A DNA stretch of 20,426 bases from Phallusia fumigata (GCA_008931825.1 QXVZ01023437.1:1-20426), one strand, 5' to 3'. Counted from the stretch's first letter, positions 11,001-18,282 are shown. Numbers and translations are program-made. The notes: generated by a model not told the origin, from the sequence alone.

Positions 11001-14000
11001 GATTCCCCAGCTCTGCTAACTCCTAATATAGCGCCGGGTAAGTTTGTTTAAGGTTGTGGGAAGCTCTTACGCGCAGGCCCTTGTACCGGTGAGCACTACT
11101 TGTCGTGAATTGCCTCGCAAGGCTTAACCCAGTGTTCGGGCACGACGAGGACCCTCCAGCAGCGCCGGGAGCCGTTGCGCGCGCCCAGCCTGTTATTTGT
11201 TCAAAGTTCCGTAAACGTTTTCCGCCCAAGCGCTCGCAACAGTGTTCGACAACGAGTAAGAAAACGAGTAATTTGGTTCTCCTGAGCATTGCCCGGGTTG
11301 CTTGGAGAGTACTCGAGCTGGCAGCTGCAAGCTCGCAAGCACCACCTCTGACGTCATCAAGCACCGCGTCACTGCCGCGAAATCAATTGTCCGATTCTGT
11401 TTCGACATATCACTGCGCCGTATTGGATTGTTTCAGTTTTCGGATGCCGATGCCACGTGTACGGAACTCTAGGTCTTAATCTGGTTTATTAACTTTCAAA
11501 GGGGATTTCTTAGCTTTTACCGTAATACCCGCACATTGTCCAAATCAGAATCAATGTATTACTAGCTTTGTTGATCACGTGCAAGATCCAATGCAGCGTG
11601 GAAAAGAGTGGCTGCTCTAACTTTATTTCAAAATAGCTAAAGCACACAAACACACAAAAATAAGCAGATTTGGGCGCAATAATGATTTCCGCTAACCACT
11701 TAAGCAAGGTTCAATTAGCACAAAATAGAATTAATCACCGTCAAGGTATATCAAACAAACGCAGCAATCCAATCGCGGTAGTTCGTGGGCACGTTACGCC
11801 GTCTTTCAATTAACACCTGGTAGGGCGGTCGGCAAAGCAACAGAGGGCCTGGAAAAGTCCTACTAACGCGAGGAACAAAAGGTGTTGCCTGACGACAAAT
11901 TTGATCGTGCCCCGGCGAATTTCCCAGCGGATACAGCTTAACCTGGTAATTGCTTGTAATCAATGGGGACGGTGGGAGGCGGGTCGGTGCGTTTGGCCTT
12001 GATCTGTCGGAAACTGGAGACCGATTATTATGTCCGTGTAACTTCGCACCGTTCGGCTGTGGCGCTGGTAACCAGCATTTATACCCGGAGCGCTGAGACT
12101 GCAACTTCCTATTAACAGCAGACTTACGTTATTACCAACCAACATTCGTAAACATAACGACGTGTTACTATAATAGAACCAAACTCGTCACGTAAAAGTG
12201 AGACAATTACATTTACGGTTTAAATACGCAAATATTGTCATAGCTATTGCCCGACATCCCAACATACATTTAAAAAGGGCTTTGGTGTTCTCGTTCACTA
12301 CCGTACCACTATTGTTCGGAATCACTGAAATCCTTTTTGTGATAATTCCGGTTCCTTTATCCCGGATCTCAGCATCCACGATAAGCGAAGCGCGGCTGTC
12401 TCAACTTGCCTTGTCAAACAATGCCAACGGTAGCAGGGTGTTGATCTAAGGCGGAGGTGAAGCGTTTCCATTCCTTTTGCGATCTATCAAATTTCAAGCC
12501 GTACCGTCGCCGGGCGCCGGTTAAACCGCTTCGGCTTTGGAGCAAACATCGCTTTCACAACTTAAGCCGCGTGTTTTCAAACTCGCGATTTATGAACAAT
12601 TAATATCAGAGAATGACACATGCCATCAAGGAACGGACCGCGCTACCGTACGAGAATTCTCAGTCACCGCTTTACTCGTGTGGAACGCCCTTGCTTAACC
12701 CACCACCTCCGCTTACTGGTTATTTACGGACAATGCGGCACGTTAAGGCTTTGACATACGATAGGAATTTAACAATCGAAACTGAAGGATAAAATCTTTG
12801 AACGAAAGTATGTAGAGTATGACTCCAGTTCTTCAAGAACGTCGGGTTGAACAATTGCGTTGGACAAAAAAAATTGGTCCGAGTATTTTTATGTTCGTAA
12901 ATCCAAATAACCATTTCGGTGCAGTGCACAACCCTTAGCAAACACACAATGTCTAAAGAACGCGAAAAACGTAATGGGTTGAAGGTCGGATCGTTATGCT
13001 TGAGGTGAAATAAATGTTCGGCAGCGACCCGCTTGGAAACGCCTGAAACAAGCCACAGTGACGGGGCAATGTACGCACAATACCTTGCCTTCATCGCAAA
13101 TTGGAAATCAATCTCTTGCGTGTAGACCAGGCAACACAAGCGATTAAACGTCCGGGCTTTCAAGTCGAACGGCGCCCGGGCTGGCTGTTAAAACACGGAC
13201 GCCATGTTTGCTCTGTGGCCCGTCATAAAGGCTCTACGTCACTTGTGCGCGCGAAGCCATCAAACAACTACGACGGAAAACAAATTTGACGAGTGCCCGC
13301 CGGGCCGGAGGGGGGGTCCTTTGCCTTGTTCTATTTGCGCACGGGGCGAAACGTCTGCCGAGAGAAGCGCAAGGCAAGTTTTTCAACACACTTGGAATTC
13401 CGAAGTCAAAGTTTCGCTACAAGTCCTAAAGTAGTTACCCTCGCAGACAGTTTTCCTCTATTACCGCTGCCCCGTTTTGGAAAGTTAAATTGCCCGTGTC
13501 CCAAGCAAGGGCACAACTCTCGGATTTCGCGCTTTGACAAATGTATTTTTGTGTTTTAGGATTTGGCTTCGTCACTTTCGACAGCGAAGACCCGGTCGAA
13601 AAGGTCTGCGACATCCACTTTCACGAGATCAACAACAAAATGGTAAGTGTCCTTCTCACCTTGTTAGCAATCGATTTTGTCCACGTCGGTTGGTGCTAAG
13701 GTTCGGGCTGGTGACAAAAGAAACGGTTACATTCAAATTCACACTGCGCGAACGTCATGGCGCAATAGGTGAGCGCGCTCCCCCTCGTGGAATCCCATTG
13801 TTTGCAATTGGTTTTCCAACCAAGGCATGGGGGTGTAACAGAATTTATTGATCTGCTGTGGTGCACTAACTAANCACGAGATCAACAACAAAATGGTAAG
13901 TGTCCTTCTCACCTTGTTAGCAATCGATTTTGACCGCGTCGGTTGGTGCTAAGGTTCGGGCTGGTGACAAAAGAAACGGTTACATTCAAATTCACACTGC

Positions 14001-17000
14001 GCGAACGTCGTGGCGCAATAGGTGAGCGCGCTCCCCCTCGTGGAATCCCATTGTTTGCAATTGGTTTTCCAACCAAGGCATGGGGGTGTAACAGAATTTA
14101 TTGATCTGCTGTGGTGCACTAACTAAAGCCGCGTCACGCCGTTCTGCCGATAGCAACCTTTACACCAGCAAACGTACTTCTGTTTGTTCGAATATTTTCT
14201 CACGTGAGAAACTCAATCACGTGTTACGGTTAACCGTCATAGCACATTGGTCAGAGCAGTGTCAAAATACATTGTACCAAACCGACGATAAAGATCAATC
14301 ATGCAGTTTATCAATCATAGTTATAGTTTCACTCAGCTATTACATTTGAACATGTGATAGGGGATTTCCAGCGCATGTTTGTTATACCACCAAGGCATTT
14401 CTGGTGACCTACCCGAATGAAAAGGGATTTCAAAATGTATTTCTACACGTTTTGTGAATTTGAATGTGGGGATTTCAAAACCCAAAAGTATATGCTGGGA
14501 TTATGTTTTACATACGAATGTCTACATATCCTTCAAAGCGTTTTATTAAGGAAACCAGTTTTCAGTGTCTGCACCCAAAAGTTGAAAAGTTTGAAACATA
14601 CAAAATATACCGCTTTGAAAGCGTGCAATCACCATTCAAATCCCATTTTTCCTTTTATCAGGTGGAGTGCAAAAAAGCCCAACCAAAAGAGGTTATGCTG
14701 CCCACGTTGGCTCGGACAGCAAGAACTCGAAGTTATCCCTACGTTGACCCATCGACTTACGTGTTGGGAATCCCCGGTCTCACGTACGCCAGGCCAGCAA
14801 CAGCAGGCTACGCCACCTACCCTTCTGCATACGCGTACCCCGGAGCCCTGAGTAAGTGCACTAGCATGGATTGTTGGAGGTGTCGCAAATTCAAATGCTA
14901 TATAGAACGGACGTAGGTGTTGTCAAGAACGTAATATGCACTAACATCGCTCGTGCTTGTAGAGACCGTAACAAGTAGATGGTGCCTAGTTGACTCACCT
15001 GTACCAGTCATTCTGGTAAAGGGTCGCGGCTTATGGCATTGAAAGGCGTCAGTCTACATGCGCCGGACATGGAAGACAATGCGTTCGTTGCACTCATTGT
15101 CGGTGATTTTGTAATCCCTGTCCAAAGCCGTTGCGACATTTCTTAATCGCCCATTTGCGGATTAACCCTAATTGGTAATCTTTCGCCGTCCTACTTAGTC
15201 CGCTACTTTACAATGTGGGACATTAGGAAAAGTAATCGGCATTAATCTGCCCTTGGACGAAATACCCACTCCCAAATCTCTGCTTTGGCCATAAGACGTG
15301 GCTCNGAATCCCATTGTTTGCAATTGGTTTTCCAACCAAGGCATGGGGGTGTAACAGAATTTATTGATCTGCTGTGGTGCACTAACTAAGGCCGCGTCAC
15401 GCCATTCTGCCGACAGCAACCTTTACACCAGCAAACGTACTTCTGTTTGTTCGAATATTATCTCACGTGAGAAACTTAATCACGTGTTACCGTTAACCGT
15501 CATAGCACATTGGTCAGAGCAGTGTGAAAATACATTGTACCAAACCGACGATAAAGATCAATCATAGTTATAGTTTCACTCAGCTATTACATTTGAACAT
15601 GTAATGTGGGATTTCCAGCGCATGTTAGTTATACCACTAAGGCATTTCTGGTGACCTACCCGAATGAAAAGGGATTTCAAAATGTATTTCTACACGTTTT
15701 GTGAATTTGAATGTGGGGATTTCAAAACTCAAAAGTATATGCTGGGATTACGTTTTACATACGAATGTCTACATATCCATCAAAGCGTTTTATTAAGGAA
15801 ACCAGTTTTCAGTGTCTGCACCCATAAGTTTAAAAGTTTGAAACATACAAAATATACCGCTTTGAAAGCGTGCAATCACCATTCAAATCCCATTTTTCCT
15901 TTTATCAGGTGGAGTGCAAAAAAGCCCAACCAAAAGAGGTTATGCTGCCCACGTTGGCTCGGACAGCAAGAACTCGAAGTTATCCCTACGTTGACCCATC
16001 GACTTACGTGTTGGGAATCCCCGGTCTCACGTACGCCAGGCCAGCAACAGCAGGCTACGCCACCTACCCTTCAGCATACGCGTACCCCGGAGCCCTGAGT
16101 AAGTGCACTAGCATGGATTGTTGGAGGTGTCGCAAATTCAAATGCTATATAGAACGGACGTAGGTGTTGTCAAGAACGTAATATGCACTAACATCGCTCG
16201 TGCTTGTAGAGACCGTAACAAGTAGATGGTGCCTAGTTGACTCACCTGTACCAGTCATTCTGGTAAAGGGTCGCGGCTTATGGCATTGAAAGGCGTCAGT
16301 CTACATGCGCCGGACATGGAAGACAATGCGTTCGTTGCACTCATTGTCGGTGATTTTGTAATCCCTGTCCAAAGCCGTTGCGACATTTCTTAATCGCCCA
16401 TTTGCGGATTAACCCTAATTGGTAATCTTTCGCCGTCCTACTTAGTCCGCTACTTTACAATGTGGGACATTAGGAAAAGTAATCGGCATTAATCTGCCCT
16501 TGGACGAAATACCCACTCCCAAATCTCTGCTTTGGCCATAAGACGTGGCTCCTTGAGAAAATATTTCTGTGCAAAATATAAATGGCAAGTAGAAGAGGCT
16601 TATACCCCCTCTACCCCTGATCCCAACTGATGACGTCGTCCCGTTTAGGCTTCGTTGACCCGGCCCAGGCGGCCACTGCAGCCCAAGGGACGCCGGCGTT
16701 CTATCACCCCAACATCGCCCTGGCGCCGTCGCCAACGACGCACGCCCTCAGCTACCCGCAGGACGCGGCAGCCGCTGCGGCCATGGCGGGCCTTGCTCGG
16801 GTCGGTATGGCCATGGCGCCCGGAACCCGTTTGGAGACGCTGGCGTCCGCAAACCAGGCGGCGGCGTCCGGCCTGCAGCAAGTTCCAGTGTCAGCGGCAA
16901 CCGACTTAAAAAGGGATTTTGTAGCTTCAGGTGCGCTTGCTTCTCTTGACATCTTTGGTTGTGTGTGACACATATCTATAGTTAGTTGTTTACAGACAAA

Positions 17001-17676
17001 CTTCTCCATAGAGCTGGTGGTGGTGGCTAAGTAACTTATAGAATGCATTAACTCTATTCCGTATTGTAATTTGCATGGCGCAGATATGCACATTAGGCTA
17101 GCAACATCCACAGCGCATGTTGCAGAAATAGATTTACCTCTTACACACGGTCTAAGGTGTTTCTGTCGTTGTTTTTTGCAGTACTCAATAGCTATGCGCC
17201 TAATGGAGCGATTGCAAGCTACCATCCGTCGCCCTCTCCTGGGGCAAGGACTTTAACAGGGGCGACTGCTGGTGAACTGATCACCGATCCTGCGTTTGCA
17301 CAGCATCTGATGGGACAAACCACTTCCCCTCACTCTGGTGTCGCAACAATTCCTGGAGGGCTTGCGGGTCACTTTCCGTCGGTAAGGACATCAGGCAATG
17401 AAATTATTCTGGATTGTTCAACTGTTTTTTTAGCAATGTGTCAAAACGATCCTAAACCCCCACACTCTGTAAATTAGTCTGTTTATCGTTAGAGGATTTT
17501 GCAGCTTATAAAATAGTGCAATTGAGTGGAGACATGTATGAAATCACATGACCCAGTGCGTGTCTTGAGTAAGCTTTGACCTAGCTTGTACAAAGTGGCA
17601 CGCCTTTTATGATATAGTTATAAAAACGCTTTTTTACTTGCAGGGACAGCTGATAGCCGGCATCTCCTATCCTTAG
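1983..17676 (+). CDS. msi: Musashi family RNA-binding protein, whole coding span (12 exons)
   Basis: Musashi proteins are cytoplasmic regulators that bind UAG-containing motifs in mRNA 3'UTRs through two RRMs and control translation, classically in neural and other stem cells. Joined exons are 1983-2047, 2278-2318, 2715-2796, 3487-3571, 4303-4344, 8187-8279, 9399-9447, 13560-13642, 14662-14851 (or its copy 15909-16098), 16649-16930, 17182-17381 and 17644-17676, totalling 414 aa plus stop. RRM1 spans about residues 23-95 (RNP2 MFIGGL at 24-29, RNP1 RGFGFVTY at 63-70). RRM2 spans about 112-185 (RNP2 IFVGGL at 113-118, RNP1 RGFGFVTF at 152-159). The linker MVTRTKK and the block [19 protein letters not shown] are Musashi signatures that separate it from hnRNP A/B and DAZAP relatives. 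The C-terminal half is low-complexity and divergent. Length fits the family (vertebrate Msi1 about 360 aa). Orthology is secure; Msi versus Rbp6 subtype in an invertebrate needs a tree. Confidence 0.96.
2048..2277 (+). other. intron 1 (230 bp, GT-AG, phase 2)
   Basis: It begins GTGAGA and ends in a T-rich tract before TTTTGTAG. The splice joins GG|G to make Gly22. No features are seen inside. Confidence 0.85.
2278..2318 (+). CDS. msi: musashi exon 2: RRM1 beta1 strand / RNP2 (aa 22-36)
   Basis: This 41-nt exon encodes [13 protein letters not shown] with split glycine and aspartate codons at its ends. It contains the RNP2 motif of RRM1 and the GLSWQTT sequence typical of Musashi. The acceptor is TTGTTTTGTAG and the donor GTAAGT starts at 2319, a near-perfect consensus. 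It is too short to be found as an ordinary ORF; it was found by homology and frame continuity. Confidence 0.97.
2319..2714 (+). other. intron 2 (396 bp, GT-AG, phase 1)
   Basis: The donor GTAAGT is strong and the acceptor is TTGTATTGAGCAG. The splice makes Asp36 from G|AT. Inside I see only AT-rich sequence with poly-T tracts and no gene. Confidence 0.85.
2715..2796 (+). CDS. msi: musashi exon 3: RRM1 helix 1 to loop before RNP1 (aa 36-63)
   Basis: After the split Asp it encodes [20 protein letters not shown], then PATKRS and the first two bases of Arg63. This covers RRM1 alpha1 ([10 protein letters not shown]), beta2 and the conserved MRDPxTKRSRG turn that leads into RNP1. The acceptor follows AGCAG; the donor is AG|GTGTGT at 2797, weaker than average. 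Only this junction gives an uninterrupted RGFGF motif with exon 4. Confidence 0.97.
2797..3486 (+). other. intron 3 (690 bp, GT-AG, phase 2)
   Basis: It interrupts the first Arg of RRM1 RNP1 (AG|A). The donor is GTGTGT and the acceptor CATACAACAG has a poor pyrimidine tract. The interior is AT-rich with runs of A and T. No other gene or RNA is recognised. Confidence 0.85.
3487..3571 (+). CDS. msi: musashi exon 4: RRM1 RNP1 and C-terminal part (aa 63-91)
   Basis: It encodes [20 protein letters not shown] followed by QHTLDQKE and completes RRM1: RNP1 on beta3, helix 2 (AKDVDKVL) and beta4. The aromatic residues expected to stack on RNA in RNP1 (Phe65 and Phe67) are present. The exon ends on a complete codon with donor GAG|GTAAGA at 3572. 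Confidence 0.97.
3572..4302 (+). other. intron 4 (731 bp, GT-AG, phase 0)
   Basis: It has a strong GTAAGA donor and a TTGTTTCAG acceptor. A short AT microsatellite-like stretch (ATATATATACA) lies around 3641-3651. No gene is recognised; open frames on the minus strand here show no domain. Confidence 0.85.
4303..4344 (+). CDS. msi: musashi exon 5: inter-RRM linker (aa 92-105)
   Basis: This 42-nt exon encodes [14 protein letters not shown], matching the family pattern IDPKVAFPRRAQPK that ends RRM1 and starts the linker to RRM2. The acceptor is TTGTTTCAG. The donor is AAG|GCAAGT, a GC donor otherwise fitting the consensus. It is the only junction that joins directly to exon 6 (MVTRTKK), as seen in Musashi proteins. 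The frame stays open past this donor to 4842, so an intron-retaining transcript would encode an RRM1-only protein. Confidence 0.94.
4345..8186 (+). other. intron 5 (3842 bp, GC-AG, phase 0)
   Basis: It begins GCAAGT and ends TTCTTTTCTAG. Much of 4380-6500 looks richer in G+C and CpG than the flanks, the rest more AT-rich. Several open frames of 60-180 codons occur on both strands, but none shows a recognisable domain and most overlap one another, as expected by chance at this base composition. No tRNA, snRNA or transposon termini are recognised. An enhancer or nested non-coding RNA could be present but cannot be seen from sequence alone. Confidence 0.8.
6028..6075 (+). repeat. imperfect tandem repeat in intron 5
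   Basis: CATTCGAAAG occurs at 6028 and again at 6055, each followed by a similar segment ending in CGTCA. The spacer also allows a 6-bp stem (GTCACT at 6046-6051 with AGTGAC at 6063-6068). The significance is unknown. Confidence 0.35.
8187..8279 (+). CDS. msi: musashi exon 6: linker end and RRM2 RNP2, helix 1 (aa 106-136)
   Basis: It encodes [20 protein letters not shown] followed by [11 protein letters not shown]: the invariant MVTRTKK linker, the RNP2 motif IFVGGL and helix 1 of RRM2. It starts with ATG but this is an internal methionine conserved in the family. The acceptor is CTTTTCTAG and the donor AAG|GTGAGT at 8280 is strong. Both ends are in phase 0. Confidence 0.98.
8280..9398 (+). 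other. intron 6 (1119 bp, GT-AG, phase 0)
   Basis: It has a GTGAGT donor and a TATTTTTTCAG acceptor. The interior is mixed in composition and contains two short similar elements with GGTATAT near 8829 and 8859. No gene is recognised. Confidence 0.85.
9399..9447 (+). CDS. msi: musashi exon 7: RRM2 beta2 to start of RNP1 (aa 137-153)
   Basis: This 49-nt exon encodes [16 protein letters not shown] plus one base of Gly153, the near-invariant Musashi RRM2 segment before RNP1. The acceptor has a long T tract. The donor needed for the protein is G|GTTGGT at 9448, a weak match. A better-looking GTAACT lies four bases downstream at 9452 and would shift the frame if used. Confidence 0.95.
9448..13559 (+). 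other. intron 7 (4112 bp, GT-AG, phase 1)
   Basis: This is the longest intron. It has a weak donor (GTTGGT) and a good acceptor (GTATTTTTGTGTTTTAG). The stretch around 9450-11000 has almost no long open frame on either strand. A 147-codon open frame on the minus strand (12720-13163) and several shorter ones further 3' lack recognisable domains. No RNA gene or transposon termini are recognised. Confidence 0.85.
13560..13642 (+). CDS. msi: musashi exon 8: RRM2 RNP1 and C-terminal part (aa 153-180)
   Basis: It encodes [20 protein letters not shown] followed by HEINNKM after the split Gly. It supplies most of RNP1 of RRM2, helix 2 and beta4, with the [17 protein letters not shown] block that marks Musashi starting here. 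The donor is ATG|GTAAGT at 13643. The last 21 nt and the start of the following intron occur again after the 'n' at 13874. Confidence 0.97.
13622..13873. repeat. 252-bp direct duplication, first copy (spans exon 8 end and intron 8 start)
   Basis: This segment is repeated at 13875-14126 with the same length and three substitutions that I can see. The second copy starts immediately after a single 'n' at 13874. This is the pattern of two overlapping contig ends joined without merging, with small allelic differences. Confidence 0.9.
13874..13874. other. assembly join (single n)
   Basis: A single ambiguous base separates a truncated first copy from a restart of the same sequence. It probably marks a contig join of unknown gap length. 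Confidence 0.85.
13875..14126. repeat. 252-bp direct duplication, second copy, with exon 8 remnant
   Basis: This is the second copy of 13622-13873. Its first 21 nt (13875-13895) repeat the codons for HEINNKM and the same GTAAGT donor, but there is no acceptor or upstream part of exon 8, so it cannot act as an independent exon. It is best read as an assembly overlap. Confidence 0.88.
14043..15304. repeat. ~1.25-kb direct duplication, first copy (contains exon 9)
   Basis: These 1262 bp recur at 15306-16551 (1246 bp). The 16-bp length difference is one indel. By eye the half upstream of exon 9 differs at roughly 16-18 positions, exon 9 at one silent position, and the 453 bp downstream of exon 9 appear identical. 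The copy ends at the 'n' at 15305. Confidence 0.9.
14662..14851 (+). CDS. msi: musashi exon 9, copy A: end of RRM2 and Tyr/Pro-rich region (aa 181-244)
   Basis: It encodes [20 protein letters not shown], then an Arg/Tyr/Pro-rich stretch including [17 protein letters not shown] and [14 protein letters not shown]. The first residues are the family signature just after RRM2; the remainder is divergent. The acceptor is CCTTTTATCAG and the donor is A|GTAAGT at 14852. It is 190 nt (phase 0 in, phase 1 out), so it cannot be spliced in series with its copy at 15909 without a frameshift. The frame is open upstream of the acceptor here but is broken in the other copy, which supports the acceptor chosen. 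Confidence 0.93.
15305..15305. other. assembly join (single n)
   Basis: The first copy of the 1.25-kb block stops here and the second copy starts at the next base, at a point within intron 8. This is probably a contig or haplotype join. Confidence 0.85.
15306..16551. repeat. ~1.25-kb direct duplication, second copy (contains exon 9)
   Basis: It repeats 14043-15304 and then continues into unique sequence leading to exon 10. Its first 84 bp are the third occurrence of a segment also present at 13790-13873 and 14043-14126, because the first and second overlaps share that end. Confidence 0.9.
15909..16098 (+). CDS. msi: musashi exon 9, copy B (same protein as copy A)
   Basis: This is identical to 14662-14851 except for one silent change in a serine codon (TCT at 14824-14826, TCA at 16071-16073). 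The acceptor and donor are intact. It is contiguous, without any 'n', with exon 10, so it is the copy most safely linked to the 3' part of the gene. It is probably the other allele or an unmerged overlap, not a second exon. A true tandem exon used in a mutually exclusive way is possible but would give the same protein. Confidence 0.85.
16649..16930 (+). CDS. msi: musashi exon 10: Ala/Pro-rich C-terminal region (aa 244-338)
   Basis: The largest coding exon (282 nt) encodes, after the split Ser, [20 protein letters not shown], a Pro/Ser/His stretch, then an alanine-rich segment ([20 protein letters not shown]) and a Gln/Ala-rich end. Its GC content and CpG density are visibly higher than in the flanks. 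Alanine-rich tracts also occur in the vertebrate Msi C-terminus, though not in alignable sequence. The acceptor is CCCGTTTAG and the donor CAG|GTGCGC at 16931 is imperfect. Reading through the donor ends at a TGA after 16968. Confidence 0.93.
16931..17181 (+). other. intron 10 (251 bp, GT-AG, phase 1)
   Basis: The donor is GTGCGC and the acceptor GTTGTTTTTTGCAG is strong. The splice forms Val338 from G|TA. Nothing else is seen. Confidence 0.85.
17182..17381 (+). CDS. msi: musashi exon 11: C-terminal region (aa 338-404)
   Basis: This 200-nt exon encodes [20 protein letters not shown] followed by a Thr/Gly/Ala-rich segment and [16 protein letters not shown]. The YxPNG and GH...G elements resemble the low-complexity C-terminal tail of metazoan Musashi. 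The donor is TCG|GTAAGG at 17382, phase 0. If the next intron is retained, the frame runs on for 31 codons to TAG at 17475-17477. Confidence 0.93.
17382..17643 (+). other. intron 11 (262 bp, GT-AG, phase 0)
   Basis: It begins GTAAGG and ends CTTTTTTACTTGCAG. It includes an in-frame stop, so it could be retained to give an alternative C-terminus. Confidence 0.85.
17644..17676 (+). CDS. msi: musashi exon 12: last ten residues and stop
   Basis: This 33-nt coding segment encodes [10 protein letters not shown] then TAG. Joined to exon 11 it gives [15 protein letters not shown], which resembles the vertebrate Msi C-terminus (GH..GGPLIATAF) and supports this as the true last coding exon. The acceptor is a strong TTTTTTACTTGCAG. 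Confidence 0.9.
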   Translation, partial: GQLIAGISYP

Positions 17677-17836
17677 TCTTTTTTTCCGTGGCCCGCTGTG
17701 CACGATCCAAACCAGGCGCCTGTAAATACTCTCTAGCGCCGTGTTGCGTCGATACAATATTGCTTGCGTGTTGTTTTTTTGCTTTGAAACTGCTTTGTTT
17801 TGTGTTGTTGCGATTTTTATTTGATCGCAAAGCTCA

Positions 17837-17950
17837 CTTACTCAGGCCTGGTAGCAAGCGATAAGATGTTTTCTGTCGGTCTATAGACATATTACCGACT
17901 TCCCAGGCCTGTTCGGTAAGAATTGATGCGCTGTTATTCGCAAGTCCAAC
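17837..17950. repeat. 114-bp direct duplication, first copy
   Basis: It is repeated at 17952-18065 with the same length and four substitutions that I see. The first copy ends at the 'n' at 17951. This is the same join pattern as the two other duplications. Confidence 0.9.
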
Positions 17951-17951
17951 N
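17951..17951. other. assembly join (single n)
   Basis: This single ambiguous base lies between two near-identical 114-bp blocks and is probably an unmerged overlap of contig ends. Confidence 0.85.
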
Positions 17952-18065
17952 CTTACTCAGGCCTGGTAGCAAGCGATAAGACGTTTTCTGTTGGTCTATA
18001 GACATATTACCGACTTTCCAGGCCTGTTCGGTAGGAATTGATGCGCTGTTATTCGCAAGTCCAAC
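17952..18065. repeat. 114-bp direct duplication, second copy
   Basis: It matches 17837-17950 with a few single-base differences, then continues into unique sequence. Confidence 0.9.
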
Positions 18066-18276
18066 TTACACACGTCAAATATGTAGACAATAAGGCCACT
18101 GTGAACTTACCACTGCAATAAGTGCATGAACAAATGGCGGAAGACACTGCACCGTATAGCCCTCAAATATAGTGGCTTTTTTTCTCTCGCAGCGCCTCCA
18201 AGCGTCTCTTTGAATGCGAGTAACCCTTAATCTATAGCTTACTCCCTTTCGACCTTGCTCCATCCCACCCTAATCG

Positions 18277-18282
18277 AATAAA
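18277..18282 (+). promoter_or_regulatory. candidate polyadenylation signal AATAAA (proximal)
   Basis: AATAAA about 600 nt after the stop codon, followed by a GT-rich stretch (TAGTTTGTTTTGTGCGG) suited to a downstream element. It is immediately followed by GTAGT, a match to the Musashi-binding consensus. Confidence 0.5.

Larger units (their letters stand above)
13643..14661 (+). other. intron 8 as assembled (1019 bp, GT-AG, phase 0)
   Basis: It has a GTAAGT donor and a CCTTTTATCAG acceptor. It contains the redundant 252-bp block and one 'n', so the true length is probably about 766 bp. Apart from the duplication I see no gene in it. Confidence 0.75.
14852..16648 (+). other. intron 9 as assembled (contains second exon 9 copy)
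   Basis: If copy A of exon 9 is used, this 1797-bp span is intron and includes copy B and one 'n'. If copy B is used, the intron is 16099-16648 (550 bp). Both begin A|GTAAGT; the acceptor is TCCCGTTTAG. The second reading, with one real exon 9, is the simpler one. No other gene is seen. Confidence 0.7.

Noticed and set aside
12720..13163. 147-codon minus strand open frame in intron 7
   Set aside because: No domain recognised, and it overlaps other open frames. It is probably chance, though a search against protein databases would settle it.
14464..14661. In-frame upstream extension of exon 9 (66 codons open before the acceptor)
   Set aside because: The second copy of the block has a stop in this frame, the residues do not match Musashi, and exon 8 must join directly at VECKK to give the family sequence.
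14417..14851. 144-codon open frame overlapping exon 9 in another frame
   Set aside because: It reads the exon 9 region out of frame; the musashi frame is fixed by strong homology. Its reappearance at 15664-16098 simply reflects the duplicated block.
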